Source: an uncultured Bacillaceae bacterium
GTDB lineage: Bacteria; Bacillota; Bacilli; Caldalkalibacillales; Caldalkalibacillaceae
NCBI GenBank assembly: GCA_937967685.1
Contig: CALBTX010000189.1
Location: 1 to 12,212 of the forward strand
Reading direction: 5' to 3'
Length of the DNA: 12,212 bases
Of this stretch, positions 1 through 6,755 are shown in pieces. The stretch's first letter is position 1; each line of letters begins with the position of its first letter. The notes under the pieces are model-generated. The model saw nothing but the letters and a program-made list of their open reading frames with translations. It had not been told where the DNA came from and did not search any database. The position numbers were made by a program, and so were the translations under genes.

Positions 1-75
1 GAGGAAGCGGTGAAGCTGGTCGGTGAAGAATTAGTGGAAGTGAAGGAGGACGAAGATGATGAAAAATATGGGTAA
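1..75 (+). CDS. dnaX: DNA polymerase III gamma/tau subunit, C-terminal tail (partial)
   Basis: The first reading frame is open from the window edge to a TAA at 73-75 and encodes 24 residues, beginning EEAVKLVGEELVEVKED and ending in a run of acidic residues. The KLVGEELVEVK pattern resembles the end of Bacillus DnaX, the ATPase subunit of the clamp loader that loads the beta clamp onto primed DNA. Position immediately upstream of ebfC and recR supports the call, because this order is conserved in Firmicutes. The stop lies 20 bases inside ebfC, so translation of the two genes is probably coupled. All catalytic domains are outside the window, so the identification rests on the tail and on synteny. 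Confidence 0.8.
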   Translation, partial: EEAVKLVGEELVEVKEDEDDEKYG

Positions 76-370
76 TATGATGAAACAGATGCAAAAAATG
101 CAGAAACAGATGCAAAAAGCGCAAGAGGCGCTCAAGGAGAAAACGGTCCAAGGTACGGCCGGAGGCGGAATGGTGAGCATCACCTTAAACGGGCATAAAG
201 AAGTTCTCGATGTAGAAATCCAACCGGAAGCGGTAGACCCGGATGATGTGGACATGTTGCAAGATTTAGTCGTCGCGGCGATGAACGACGCGCTGAAAAA
301 GGTGGATGAACTGGTTCAGCAGGATCTGGGCAAACTAACGGGTGGTTTAAACTTGCCGGGGTTATTCTAA
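56..370 (+). CDS. ebfC: Nucleoid-associated protein, YbaB/EbfC family (YaaK)
   Basis: This 104-residue protein belongs to the YbaB/EbfC family of small dimeric DNA-binding proteins that coat the nucleoid and sit between dnaX and recR in most bacteria. The N-terminus is a Met/Lys/Gln-rich amphipathic helix with repeated KQMQK segments (about residues 1-30). It is followed by the conserved GGGMVSITLNG strand (about 36-47), the DPDDVDMLQDLVVAAMNDAL helix region (61-80) and a Gly/Leu-rich tail. The chosen ATG follows AAGGAGG at 43-49 with 6-nt spacing; an ATG three bases later is equally possible. The gene overlaps the dnaX end by 20 nt and shares one base with the recR start, indicating one operon. 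Length matches the family norm of about 105 residues. Confidence 0.95.
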   Translation: MMKNMGNMMKQMQKMQKQMQKAQEALKEKTVQGTAGGGMVSITLNGHKEVLDVEIQPEAVDPDDVDMLQDLVVAAMNDALKKVDELVQQDLGKLTGGLNLPGLF

Positions 371-966
371 TGTTTTATCCAGAGCCGATTGCCAAATTGA
401 TTGAAGGATTTATGAAGCTGCCAGGCATCGGGCCGAAAACGGCCGGCCGTCTGGCTTTTTTTGTCCTGAGCATGAAGGAGGACGATGTGCTTGATTTGGC
501 CAGATCGCTTGTTAATGCCAAGCGCCAGTTAAGCCATTGTTCCATTTGTTATAACATGACGGACGAAGATCCGTGCCAAATTTGTCGGGACAAGACGCGC
601 AATCGTTCCGTCATTTGTGTTGTCCAAGATCCTAAAGATGTGATCGCCATGGAGAGAACCAAAGAATATGACGGGCTTTACCATGTTTTGCACGGTGCGA
701 TTTCCCCGATGGACGGCATTGGACCGGAAGACATCAAAGTGCCCGATTTGATTAAACGGTTGGAAGATGATGAAGTTGAAGAGATCATTTTGGCCACGAA
801 CCCGACCGTTGAAGGGGAAGCCACAGCGATGTATATCTCCCGGTTGATAAAACCGATCGGCTTGAAGGTGACGCGAATTGCCCATGGCCTGCCTGTCGGC
901 GGTGATTTGGAATACGCGGACGAAGTGACGTTGTCCAAAGCTTTGGAAGGACGAAGGGAATTATAA
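370..966 (+). CDS. recR: Recombination mediator protein RecR
   Basis: RecR acts with RecO (and RecF) to load RecA on SSB-coated gaps during recombinational repair. The 198-residue length is standard. A helix-hairpin-helix DNA-binding element is visible at about residues 16-30 (KLPGIGPKTAGRLAFF). It is followed by a four-cysteine zinc finger at C57, C60, C69 and C72, and a Toprim domain from about 80 to 175 containing VVQDPKDVIAMERT and ATNPTVEGEATA. The C-terminal segment has the usual HGLPVGGDLEYADEVTL signature. The start codon overlaps the ebfC stop (TAATG), and there is only a weak G-rich ribosome site, so translation is probably coupled to ebfC. No key residue is missing. Confidence 0.97.
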   Translation: MFYPEPIAKLIEGFMKLPGIGPKTAGRLAFFVLSMKEDDVLDLARSLVNAKRQLSHCSICYNMTDEDPCQICRDKTRNRSVICVVQDPKDVIAMERTKEYDGLYHVLHGAISPMDGIGPEDIKVPDLIKRLEDDEVEEIILATNPTVEGEATAMYISRLIKPIGLKVTRIAHGLPVGGDLEYADEVTLSKALEGRREL

Positions 967-1063
967 GTCATTCCTTCAGAGCACGATCACCGCTACCGCT
1001 CCTTGATTTTGAGGTGCTGAATGCCTTCCTTGTTTCATATGCTTTTGACAAGGAGGGTTAGCC

Positions 1064-1291
1064 ATGTTTCGAACGAAAAAAAATATTCGTTGCCATGAAC
1101 AATATCGGTTGATGAAAAGTGTTGAGGCTTCCCGGAAAAGCTGGTCGGACATCAAAGCGTGGCGAATTTCCGGCGATGAAGTGCTCCATTCAGAAATGCC
1201 TTGTCTCTTGGCAGAAATGCGTTACCGCTATTTGTTGAGCCAGGCTCGAAAAAGAGGCTGGGTCAATCACTGGTACTTCGAAACATCGTGA
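1064..1291 (+). CDS. yaaL: DUF2508 family protein YaaL
   Basis: This small protein of 75 residues matches YaaL (DUF2508) in size, composition and position between recR and bofA. It is rich in Arg, Lys and Trp and looks mostly helical, with a conserved-type C-terminal stretch (EMRYRYLLSQARKRGW, about residues 51-66). There is no signal peptide or membrane segment. An AAGGAGGG ribosome site at 1050-1057 lies 6 nt before the ATG, so it is probably well translated. The function of the family is unknown. Its constant place beside bofA in spore formers suggests co-transcription rather than a proven sporulation role. Identification relies mainly on synteny and length. Confidence 0.85.
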   Translation: MFRTKKNIRCHEQYRLMKSVEASRKSWSDIKAWRISGDEVLHSEMPCLLAEMRYRYLLSQARKRGWVNHWYFETS

Positions 1292-1349
1292 TGTTCTAAG
1301 CGATGGCTTGGACGAATAGGATGGTGGTAAAGGGAAGGAGGAAAAGGAC

Positions 1350-1616
1350 ATGGATCCACTTTGGTTGGGCCTCATATTCATCGGTTTGGTCACCTTGTTT
1401 TTTATCCTCTCGGGACGTTATCCACATCCTTTTCAGTGGCTGGGTAAAGGCGTTGTGCAGATCGTCATCGGTGCCTTTCTGCTTTTTTTGGCCAACCTGT
1501 TCGGCCAATATGTCGACTTGTACCTGCCTTTCAATATCGTCACGCTAGCCATCGCCGCATTTTTGGGTCTGCCCGGGGTGATTGGCCTGATCTGTATTCA
1601 GTGGCTCATGTTTTAA
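1350..1616 (+). CDS. bofA: Inhibitor of pro-sigma-K processing BofA
   Basis: BofA is a small integral membrane protein of the mother-cell membrane around the forespore. With SpoIVFA it holds the intramembrane protease SpoIVFB inactive until the forespore signals, delaying pro-sigma-K cleavage. The 88 residues contain two obvious hydrophobic segments (about 3-20 and 35-52) and a third hydrophobic C-terminal region (about 61-88), with the family motif NIVTLAIAAFLGLPGV. N49, N62 and T65 correspond by position to B. subtilis N48, N61 and T64, which are reported to matter for SpoIVFB inhibition. An AAGGAGG site at 1335-1341 sits 8 nt before the ATG. The gene follows yaaL by 58 nt. I saw no convincing sigma-E promoter directly upstream. 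Confidence 0.95.
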   Translation: MDPLWLGLIFIGLVTLFFILSGRYPHPFQWLGKGVVQIVIGAFLLFLANLFGQYVDLYLPFNIVTLAIAAFLGLPGVIGLICIQWLMF

Positions 1617-1654
1617 ACAGCCGATGGTTCACAAGCAGAAGGTGTTGGCTGTTT
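1615..1654 (+). terminator. Possible weak hairpin after bofA
   Basis: An 8-bp perfect inverted repeat, AAACAGCC at 1615-1622 and GGCTGTTT at 1647-1654, overlaps the bofA stop and encloses a 24-nt loop with only a minor internal CAC/GTG pairing. It could be a weak end signal for the recR-yaaL-bofA transcript. However, there is no real U-run after the stem (only GTTTG), so intrinsic termination is uncertain. Confidence 0.3.
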
Positions 1655-1705
1655 GACGGGGGGAATCTATTAAGAGGACAAGTTCCTATTTTTTGAGATT
1701 GCTAG

Positions 1706-1735
1706 GTATAAAAATAAATGACCATTTCCATACTT
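1706..1735 (+). promoter_or_regulatory. Candidate sigma-G/F-type forespore promoter of csfB
   Basis: GTATA at 1706-1710 and CATACTT at 1729-1735 are separated by 18 nt. This resembles the sigma-G consensus (GHATR, then CATNNTA), with one mismatch in the -10 element. The predicted start would be about 40 nt upstream of the csfB ATG. csfB is a forespore gene in B. subtilis, which makes the match meaningful, but the call is by eye only. The -10 lacks the GG of a classical sigma-F site. Confidence 0.4.
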
Positions 1736-1748
1736 GTAACATAAGTTA
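1721..1748 (+). promoter_or_regulatory. Candidate sigma-K promoter of csfB
   Basis: AC at 1721-1722 is followed after 17 nt by CATAAGTTA at 1740-1748. This fits the sigma-K pattern AC, 16-17 nt, CATANNNTA exactly. It overlaps the sigma-G-like site above and would start transcription about 25-30 nt before the csfB ATG. Late mother-cell expression of csfB from sigma-K has been described in B. subtilis, so the double arrangement is plausible. Confidence 0.45.
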
Positions 1749-1780
1749 TTATACTAACATGTGAAGTGGGGAATGGTTCG

Positions 1781-2017
1781 ATGAATCGTTTACAAAGCGG
1801 AAAAATGTCGACGCCAACACCTGTATCTAAAGCAGAGGTTAAAGAAGAAGTATGTATCGTCTGTTCGCAAAAGAAGCAAACCGGGCTCTATATTTGGGGG
1901 CATTTTATCTGTCGGCAATGCGAAAAAGAAATGGTAGAAACGAAAGTAGAAGATCAAAAATACAAGTATTTTATTGAACAAATGCGTAAAATTTGGCTGC
2001 AAGACCATAGCCGTTAA
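1781..2017 (+). CDS. csfB: Anti-sigma factor CsfB (Gin), inhibitor of sigma-G/sigma-E
   Basis: CsfB (Gin) is a small zinc protein that binds sigma-G in the forespore until engulfment is complete, and also antagonises sigma-E. The predicted protein has 78 residues with a treble CXXC arrangement: C25-C28 (CIVC) and C44-C47 (CRQC) flank a GLYIWGHFI segment. It then has a charged helical tail (KYKYFIEQMRKIW) typical of the family. B. subtilis Gin has about 64 residues; the extra length is an N-terminal lead of roughly 14. I chose the ATG at 1781 because GTGGGG lies 9 nt upstream; an in-frame GTG at 1766 has no ribosome site. Position between bofA and yaaO agrees with Bacillus order. Confidence 0.87.
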   Translation: MNRLQSGKMSTPTPVSKAEVKEEVCIVCSQKKQTGLYIWGHFICRQCEKEMVETKVEDQKYKYFIEQMRKIWLQDHSR

Positions 2018-2053
2018 CGTGTCCAAACGCTCACGAGATGAAGGGGTTTGAAC

Positions 2054-3658
2054 ATGGATCCTCGACAACAACGCAAACCGATTTACGAAGCTTTGAGGCG
2101 GATGGCGCAACGCTCACCGGCGCGGTTTCATGTTCCCGGGCATAAAGGGGGCACCTTTTTTCCGCAAGAAGCGCTCCATATTTTCGCTCCTTTATTGCAA
2201 CTCGATTTGACCGAATTGCCCGGGCTGGATGATCTGCACGATCCTCGAGGCATCATTGCCCAGGCCCAAGAATTGGCCGCCGAAGTGTTTCACGCCGACC
2301 GAACGTATTTTTTAGTCGGGGGCAGTACGGTCGGTAATCTAGCGATGATCTTGGGAACGATTGACCGCGGGGATCAAGTGTTTGTTGCCCGTCACAGTCA
2401 CCGATCGGTTTTTCATGCTCTCAGCATGGCTGAGGCTGAGGCGATCATTCTCGAGCCCGAGATTTGTCCTCGGTTTCAGGTGCCTTTGGGCGTTTCAGAA
2501 AGCTGTTTTGAACAGGCTCTCCGACATTATCCTCAGGCGAAAGCAATCATTCTCACTTATCCGAATTATTATGGACAAGCTTTGGATATTGAACCGATCA
2601 TCCGCCTTGCTCACGAACGAAACATGTTGGTTTTGGTGGATGAAGCCCATGGTGCCCACTTCGGTCAGGATGAATGTTTGCCTCGTTCGGCCATGCAGTT
2701 GGGGGCAGACGTCAGTGTCCAGTCCACCCATAAAATGTTGGCTTCAATGACGATGACTTCTATGTTGCACATCAAGGGAGAGAGGGTGAGCCGACCTGAT
2801 ATTGAAGCATGTTTACATCGTTTACAATCATCGAGCCCGTCTTACCCGCTGCTCGCTTCTCTCGACTTGGCCAGAGCCGCCTTGGCCCGGATGAAACCAG
2901 AAGATTGGCACCAAGCGCTTGACGCTTACCGGCATTTAAGGGAACGGCTGCATGAAGCGGGATGGACCGTTTCCGCTGCGGGTACGGCGGGCGGTGTATC
3001 AGAACAAGACACCTCTTCCATGGCGCCTGTTGGAGGACCGGAAAAGTTGCGGCCCAAGACGGGCACGGTTTGCCATGATCCGTTTAAACTCATCATTCGG
3101 GCCCCGGAAGGATGGCACGGTTTTCAACTGCAACAAAAGTTGTTCGAAGAAAATATTGCCGTCGAATTAGCGGATCCGACCCAAATTTTGCTGACTTTGC
3201 CGCTGGCACCGCAAATATCCTGGCATGATCGCTTGTTGCAAGCCTTGGACAAAATTCGGCATGGAAGAAATGGCGCTTTGGAAGTGGATGCCCGGAAGCC
3301 GCTCCCAAGGCCAGTCGAGTCGGCGCCCGGCGACAAATGCAGTGATGCATGTTCTGATCAAGCGTCACATGTCACTATGGCCAAAGATGGTCCGAGGTGG
3401 CGCGTTTTGCAAATGAAGCGGATCAGCTTGGAAAACGTGGAAGAAATTGATCTCAGTGAGGCGGCCGGACGCCTGTCGGCCGAAATGCTTGTACCGTATC
3501 CACCGGGAGTCCCCCTGTTGATTCCCGGTGAAGAGGTGGACAAGCAGTGTGTGGCCCGCATTCGTCTTTTGCAAGATCAGGGCGCCTATTTTCAAGGAAA
3601 ACGGGTCGGTCGGTGGACAAAGCTAAAAGTTTTTAAATCGAGGGCTGAAAGTTCTTGA
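2054..3658 (+). CDS. yaaO: Orn/Lys/Arg decarboxylase family PLP enzyme YaaO
   Basis: This fold-type I PLP enzyme of the short, Bacillus-type basic amino acid decarboxylase group has 534 residues. The N-terminal PGHKGG motif (28-33), the cofactor-binding segment GGSTVGN (89-95), VDEAHGAHFG with D196 and H199, and STHKMLASMT with the probable Schiff-base lysine K227 are all present. The C-terminal domain carries the YPPGVPLLIPGE motif (482-493). The family decarboxylates arginine, lysine or ornithine, but the substrate of YaaO is not settled. It is longer than B. subtilis YaaO (about 480). The excess lies mainly in about 311-340 and a Pro/Ser/Asp-rich linker at about 412-446. The ATG at 2054 is chosen over the TTG at 2048 because AAGGGG (2041-2046) is 7 nt before it. 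Confidence 0.9.
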   Translation: MDPRQQRKPIYEALRRMAQRSPARFHVPGHKGGTFFPQEALHIFAPLLQLDLTELPGLDDLHDPRGIIAQAQELAAEVFHADRTYFLVGGSTVGNLAMILGTIDRGDQVFVARHSHRSVFHALSMAEAEAIILEPEICPRFQVPLGVSESCFEQALRHYPQAKAIILTYPNYYGQALDIEPIIRLAHERNMLVLVDEAHGAHFGQDECLPRSAMQLGADVSVQSTHKMLASMTMTSMLHIKGERVSRPDIEACLHRLQSSSPSYPLLASLDLARAALARMKPEDWHQALDAYRHLRERLHEAGWTVSAAGTAGGVSEQDTSSMAPVGGPEKLRPKTGTVCHDPFKLIIRAPEGWHGFQLQQKLFEENIAVELADPTQILLTLPLAPQISWHDRLLQALDKIRHGRNGALEVDARKPLPRPVESAPGDKCSDACSDQASHVTMAKDGPRWRVLQMKRISLENVEEIDLSEAAGRLSAEMLVPYPPGVPLLIPGEEVDKQCVARIRLLQDQGAYFQGKRVGRWTKLKVFKSRAESS

Positions 3659-3666
3659 ATAAAGAC

Positions 3667-3695
3667 TATACATGGCGTCTGTTTACCAGTAGAAT
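3667..3695 (+). promoter_or_regulatory. Possible sigma-A promoter upstream of tmk
   Basis: TATACA at 3667-3672 and TAGAAT at 3690-3695 are 17 nt apart (4/6 and 5/6 matches to the consensus). The 159-nt gap between yaaO and tmk contains no gene, so a promoter here is reasonable, leaving a leader of about 115 nt. No clear terminator for yaaO was found in this gap. Confidence 0.3.
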
Positions 3696-3817
3696 AAGAC
3701 TAACAAGCCTGTCAACAAGCAGTGAACAACCGCCACTGGCAGGAGGATGTTGGCAGGGGAATGTATGGATCAGATAAAACAGAATCAGTCAAATCAGACA
3801 TAGAGAGGACCATATCC

Positions 3818-4462
3818 ATGTACGGTCTGTTCATTACGTTTGAAGGACCTGATGGCGGCGGCAAAACGACACAACTGCATCTATTGAAAGAGGCGTTGGA
3901 GCAAAGGAACTGTGAAGTCGTTTTGACGAGGGAGCCCGGGGGAACGTTGATAAGCGACCAAATTCGGCGCATCTTATTACACCCGAACAGCAAACACATG
4001 CGGGCCGAAACGGAAGTGCTGTTATATGCCGCCTCACGCGCACAGCACGTCCGGGAAAAAATATATCCGGCACTTGCAGCGGGCAAAATTGTCTTGTGTG
4101 ACCGCTTTGTTGATGCCAGCATTGCTTACCAGGCGTCCGGTTTGGGTATTGAGGAAGAACACGTCAAACAGATTAATGCGTTTGCCACAGACGGATTAAC
4201 GCCGGATCGCACGTACCTGTTGGATGTTCCGCCTGAGGTGGGACGCCAACGACTGCGTTTACGCTCCGGCGGGGAATTTGGCGCCCAATTGGATCGCATT
4301 GAAAGCCGGGAGGCGGATTACCATCGGAAAGTGCGCCGGGCATTCCTTGATCTTGCGCATAAAGAAAAAAGAATTCTGCTCATCGACGGCACCCAAGCGG
4401 TCCATACGATTCAGAACATGATTCTAGAGGATGTGGAGAAAATATTAGCACCAGGAAAATAA
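3818..4462 (+). CDS. tmk: Thymidylate kinase
   Basis: Tmk phosphorylates dTMP to dTDP, the committed step of dTTP supply. With the ATG at 3818 the protein has 214 residues, the usual size (about 212 in B. subtilis). It begins MYGLFITFEGPDGGGKTT, so the P-loop (G10 to T17) sits at the normal place. Other signatures are TREPGG (37-42), the DRFVDAS substrate motif (95-101, with D95 and R96) and an Arg-rich lid region (about 144-160). GAGAGG at 3803-3808 lies 9 nt upstream. In-frame starts at 3722 (GTG) and 3761 (ATG) would add 32 or 19 residues that do not look like the family. The lid has several arginines, suggesting the Gram-positive type. Confidence 0.95.
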   Translation: MYGLFITFEGPDGGGKTTQLHLLKEALEQRNCEVVLTREPGGTLISDQIRRILLHPNSKHMRAETEVLLYAASRAQHVREKIYPALAAGKIVLCDRFVDASIAYQASGLGIEEEHVKQINAFATDGLTPDRTYLLDVPPEVGRQRLRLRSGGEFGAQLDRIESREADYHRKVRRAFLDLAHKEKRILLIDGTQAVHTIQNMILEDVEKILAPGK

Positions 4463-4465
4463 AGG

Positions 4466-4495
4466 CTGACATATGATAATCCAAAGCTTGATAAT
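4466..4495 (+). promoter_or_regulatory. Candidate sigma-A promoter of darA
   Basis: CTGACA at 4466-4471 and GATAAT at 4490-4495 are separated by 18 nt and match the vegetative consensus at 5/6 each. The site lies in the 75-nt gap between tmk and darA and overlaps a tandem 15-bp repeat. It would allow darA-holB-ricT-yabA to be transcribed apart from tmk. Confidence 0.4.
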
Positions 4496-4503
4496 TCAAA
4501 GTT
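4474..4503 (+). repeat. Two imperfect 15-bp tandem copies before darA
   Basis: TGATAATCCAAAGCT (4474-4488) is directly followed by TGATAATTCAAAGTT (4489-4503), with 13 of 15 bases identical. Each copy contains a GATAAT that resembles a -10 element; only the second has a suitable -35 upstream. Confidence 0.7.
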
Positions 4504-4537
4504 TGTTTCATTTTTTGGAAGCGGGGGGTAGCGGACA

Positions 4538-4867
4538 GTGAAATTAATTATTGCAGTAGTACAGGACAAGGACAGCAATCGCTTGTCCAATGCATTGGTT
4601 CAAGCTGACTTTAAAGCGACCAAACTGGCCAGTACGGGCGGATTTTTAAAGGCGGGGAACACCACTTTTTTGATTGGCATAGAAGATGATAAAGTGGATG
4701 AAGTGCTGGAGATCATCAAACAAAACTGCAAAGCAAGAGAACAATTGGTTGCTCCTGTATCCCCGATGGGCGGGAATGCCGATTCGTACGTTCCTTATCC
4801 GGTGGAGATCCAGGTCGGGGGAGCGACGGTGTTTATGCTTCCGGTTGAAAGGTTTGAACAGTTTTAA
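4538..4867 (+). CDS. darA: Cyclic di-AMP receptor DarA/PstA (YaaQ), PII-like
   Basis: DarA (YaaQ, PstA) is a trimeric PII-like protein that binds the second messenger c-di-AMP; its downstream partner is unknown. The 109-residue length equals the B. subtilis protein. Family signatures are clear: MKLIIAVVQDKDSNRL at the N-terminus, KLASTGGFLKAGNTTFLIG (about 29-47), and the segment SPMGGNADSYVPYP followed by VEIQVGGATVFMLPVERFEQF to the end. The start is GTG; a G-rich site (4523-4528) lies 9 nt upstream. The next gene, holB, starts 14 bases after the stop, with no yaaR between. No deviation in the ligand-site motifs was noticed. Confidence 0.96.
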   Translation: MKLIIAVVQDKDSNRLSNALVQADFKATKLASTGGFLKAGNTTFLIGIEDDKVDEVLEIIKQNCKAREQLVAPVSPMGGNADSYVPYPVEIQVGGATVFMLPVERFEQF

Positions 4868-4881
4868 AGGTGGGGTTCAAT

Positions 4882-5859
4882 ATGCAAACGACAATGATGA
4901 ATCCCCGGATCAAACAATGGGTCATCAATATGACTCGAAACAAGCGTATCGCACACGCATATCTTTTTGTGGGCAAAAAAGGGGCCGGAAAAAAACAGGC
5001 GGCTTTGTTTTTTGCCCAAGCTTTATTTTGTGCGGAAAAAAATGACGGCCAGCCTTGCGGCAAGTGCAGCCATTGTTTGCGCATCAGCCATTTCAATCAT
5101 CCTGATGTCCACTGGGTTCAGCCGGAAGGGCAATCCATTAAAATCGAGCAGGTGCGTCATCTGCAAAAAGAATTTGCTTATCGCAGTATGGAAACGGAAC
5201 AAAAAGTTTATGTGATCGAAGCGGTGGAGATGATGACATCGCAGGCGGCCAACAGTTTGTTGAAGTTTTTGGAGGAACCTCATCCGGGAACGGTCGCCCT
5301 CTTACTGACGGACAATCATCGAGAGTTGCTACCAACGATCGTTTCCCGCTGTCAGCAGGTGCCGTTTCCTCCGCCGGATCAGAGAAACTTGAGCCGACAG
5401 CTCGCGAAAGCTTACGATGCGTCTCTCGCTCACCTGGCCGCTCAGGTGACATCGATTTGGGAAGAAGCAAGCGCTTTGTGTCAGGCCGAATGGTTTGCAG
5501 AACTGAAAGAACTAGTGATACAATTAACCGAAGAGGTCGCTCAGCCATCAAACCAGCCATTATTTTTAATTTTGGATCGGTGGTTGCTGATCGCCCCGGA
5601 GAAAGATCAGACCGATGTCGGTTTAGACCTGCTCTTGTTTTGGTACAAAGATGTCCTCTACACGAAACTACAGATCAGTGAAGCGCTTGTTTTTCATGAA
5701 GAGAGAGACCGATTGCATAAACAGGCGCTCGCTTGGACAGAAGAAAGGTTGACGCAAGGAATGACGGCTGTTCTGAATGCGAAGCGCAAGTTGCAGGCTC
5801 ATGTCCATCCCCAGCTTGTTCTGGAACAGCTCGTGCTCAAGTTACAGCGCCGCGCCTGA
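4882..5859 (+). CDS. holB: DNA polymerase III delta' subunit
   Basis: HolB is the delta' subunit of the clamp loader, which works with DnaX and HolA to open and load the beta clamp. The protein has 325 residues with an AAA+ fold. Visible motifs are the P-loop-like GKKGAGKK (31-38), a four-cysteine zinc module (C50, C59, C62, C65), KVYVIEAVEMM (108-118) as a Walker-B-like strand, the SLLKFLEEP helix (125-133) and the SRC motif (155-157). The C-terminal part (about 215-325) is the helical collar domain. I took the ATG at 4882 because AAGGTGGGG (4867-4875) lies 6 nt before it; the GTG at 4870 would sit inside that site. B. subtilis HolB is of similar length (about 329). Confidence 0.94.
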   Translation: MQTTMMNPRIKQWVINMTRNKRIAHAYLFVGKKGAGKKQAALFFAQALFCAEKNDGQPCGKCSHCLRISHFNHPDVHWVQPEGQSIKIEQVRHLQKEFAYRSMETEQKVYVIEAVEMMTSQAANSLLKFLEEPHPGTVALLLTDNHRELLPTIVSRCQQVPFPPPDQRNLSRQLAKAYDASLAHLAAQVTSIWEEASALCQAEWFAELKELVIQLTEEVAQPSNQPLFLILDRWLLIAPEKDQTDVGLDLLLFWYKDVLYTKLQISEALVFHEERDRLHKQALAWTEERLTQGMTAVLNAKRKLQAHVHPQLVLEQLVLKLQRRA

Positions 5860-5914
5860 CACGCCTAATTTTGGTCGGCTGAGTCACGCTTCCGGACAGG
5901 AAGGAGGATGAAGG

Positions 5915-6748
5915 ATGTATCAAGTGGTAGGGGTACGCTTTAAAAGAGTAGGCAAAATATATTATTTTGATCCTCAAGATTTACCCGTGCAGAAAAACCG
6001 GTTTGTGATCGTGGAAACATCGCGCGGCATTGAGTACGGTGAGGTCGTCATCCCGCCGAAAGAGGTCGGGGAAAATGATGTCGTCCTGCCCCTGAAAAAA
6101 GTGTTGCGGGTGGCCACCGAACAGGATCGGGAGCAAATGGAAGATAACAGGAGAGCGGCTAAAGAAGCGCATCAAATTTGTCTGCAAAAAATTGCCAGCC
6201 ACGGTTTAGATATGAAGCTCGTTGACGTTGAATATACGTTTGATCGCAATAAAATTATTTTTTACTTCACGGCGGAAGGCCGGGTCGATTTTCGGGAACT
6301 TGTCAAAGATTTGGCTTCCGTTTTCCGCACGCGCATTGAGCTGCGGCAGATCGGTGTGCGGGATGAGGCAAAAATACTGGGAGGAATCGGTCCTTGCGGC
6401 CGCATCTTATGTTGTTCTTCTTTTCTCGGGGATTTCGAACCCGTGTCGATTAAAATGGCCAAAGATCAAAACCTTTCCCTCAACCCGACCAAAATTTCCG
6501 GATTATGCGGCCGGTTGATGTGTTGTTTAAAATATGAAAACGATCAATATGAGGAAGCTTTAAAGGAACTTCCCGATCTTGGTGAGCAAATTGATACCCC
6601 CGTTGGCAGGGGACGAGTCAGCGGTCTGAATATATTGGAAAAGTTAATTCAAGTTGAATTAAAGGAACCTCCCCGGGTCGTTGAGTTCACTTTAGATGAA
6701 TTGCTCACTTTTCAGGGCAGGCTGGATCAGGCAAAGACCCAAGGGTAA
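5915..6748 (+). CDS. ricT: RicT (YaaT), PSP1-domain phosphorelay/RNA maturation factor
   Basis: RicT forms a complex with RicA (YmcA) and RicF (YlbF) that carries Fe-S clusters. The complex speeds the phosphorelay to Spo0A and supports RNase Y-dependent mRNA maturation, so it affects sporulation, competence and biofilm formation. The protein has 277 residues with the PSP1 core at about 30-210. Six cysteines lie in two CxxxxCC groups, C161/C166/C167 and C198/C203/C204. These positions agree with the cluster-ligand cysteines reported for B. subtilis YaaT. A strong AAGGAGG (5901-5907) is 7 nt before the ATG. The gene follows holB by 55 nt with no terminator, as in Bacillus. ricA and ricF are not in this window, as expected. 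Confidence 0.95.
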   Translation: MYQVVGVRFKRVGKIYYFDPQDLPVQKNRFVIVETSRGIEYGEVVIPPKEVGENDVVLPLKKVLRVATEQDREQMEDNRRAAKEAHQICLQKIASHGLDMKLVDVEYTFDRNKIIFYFTAEGRVDFRELVKDLASVFRTRIELRQIGVRDEAKILGGIGPCGRILCCSSFLGDFEPVSIKMAKDQNLSLNPTKISGLCGRLMCCLKYENDQYEEALKELPDLGEQIDTPVGRGRVSGLNILEKLIQVELKEPPRVVEFTLDELLTFQGRLDQAKTQG

Positions 6749-6755
6749 AAGGCTT

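Noticed and set aside
1292..1349. Sigma-E promoter for bofA
   Set aside because: No spaced ATA and CATACANT-like pair could be found; CATATGCT at 1036-1043 upstream of yaaL lacks a matching -35.
5138..5560. A 140-codon antisense open frame within holB
   Set aside because: Shadow of the holB frame; Pro/Arg/Ser-rich translation without family features or a start signal.
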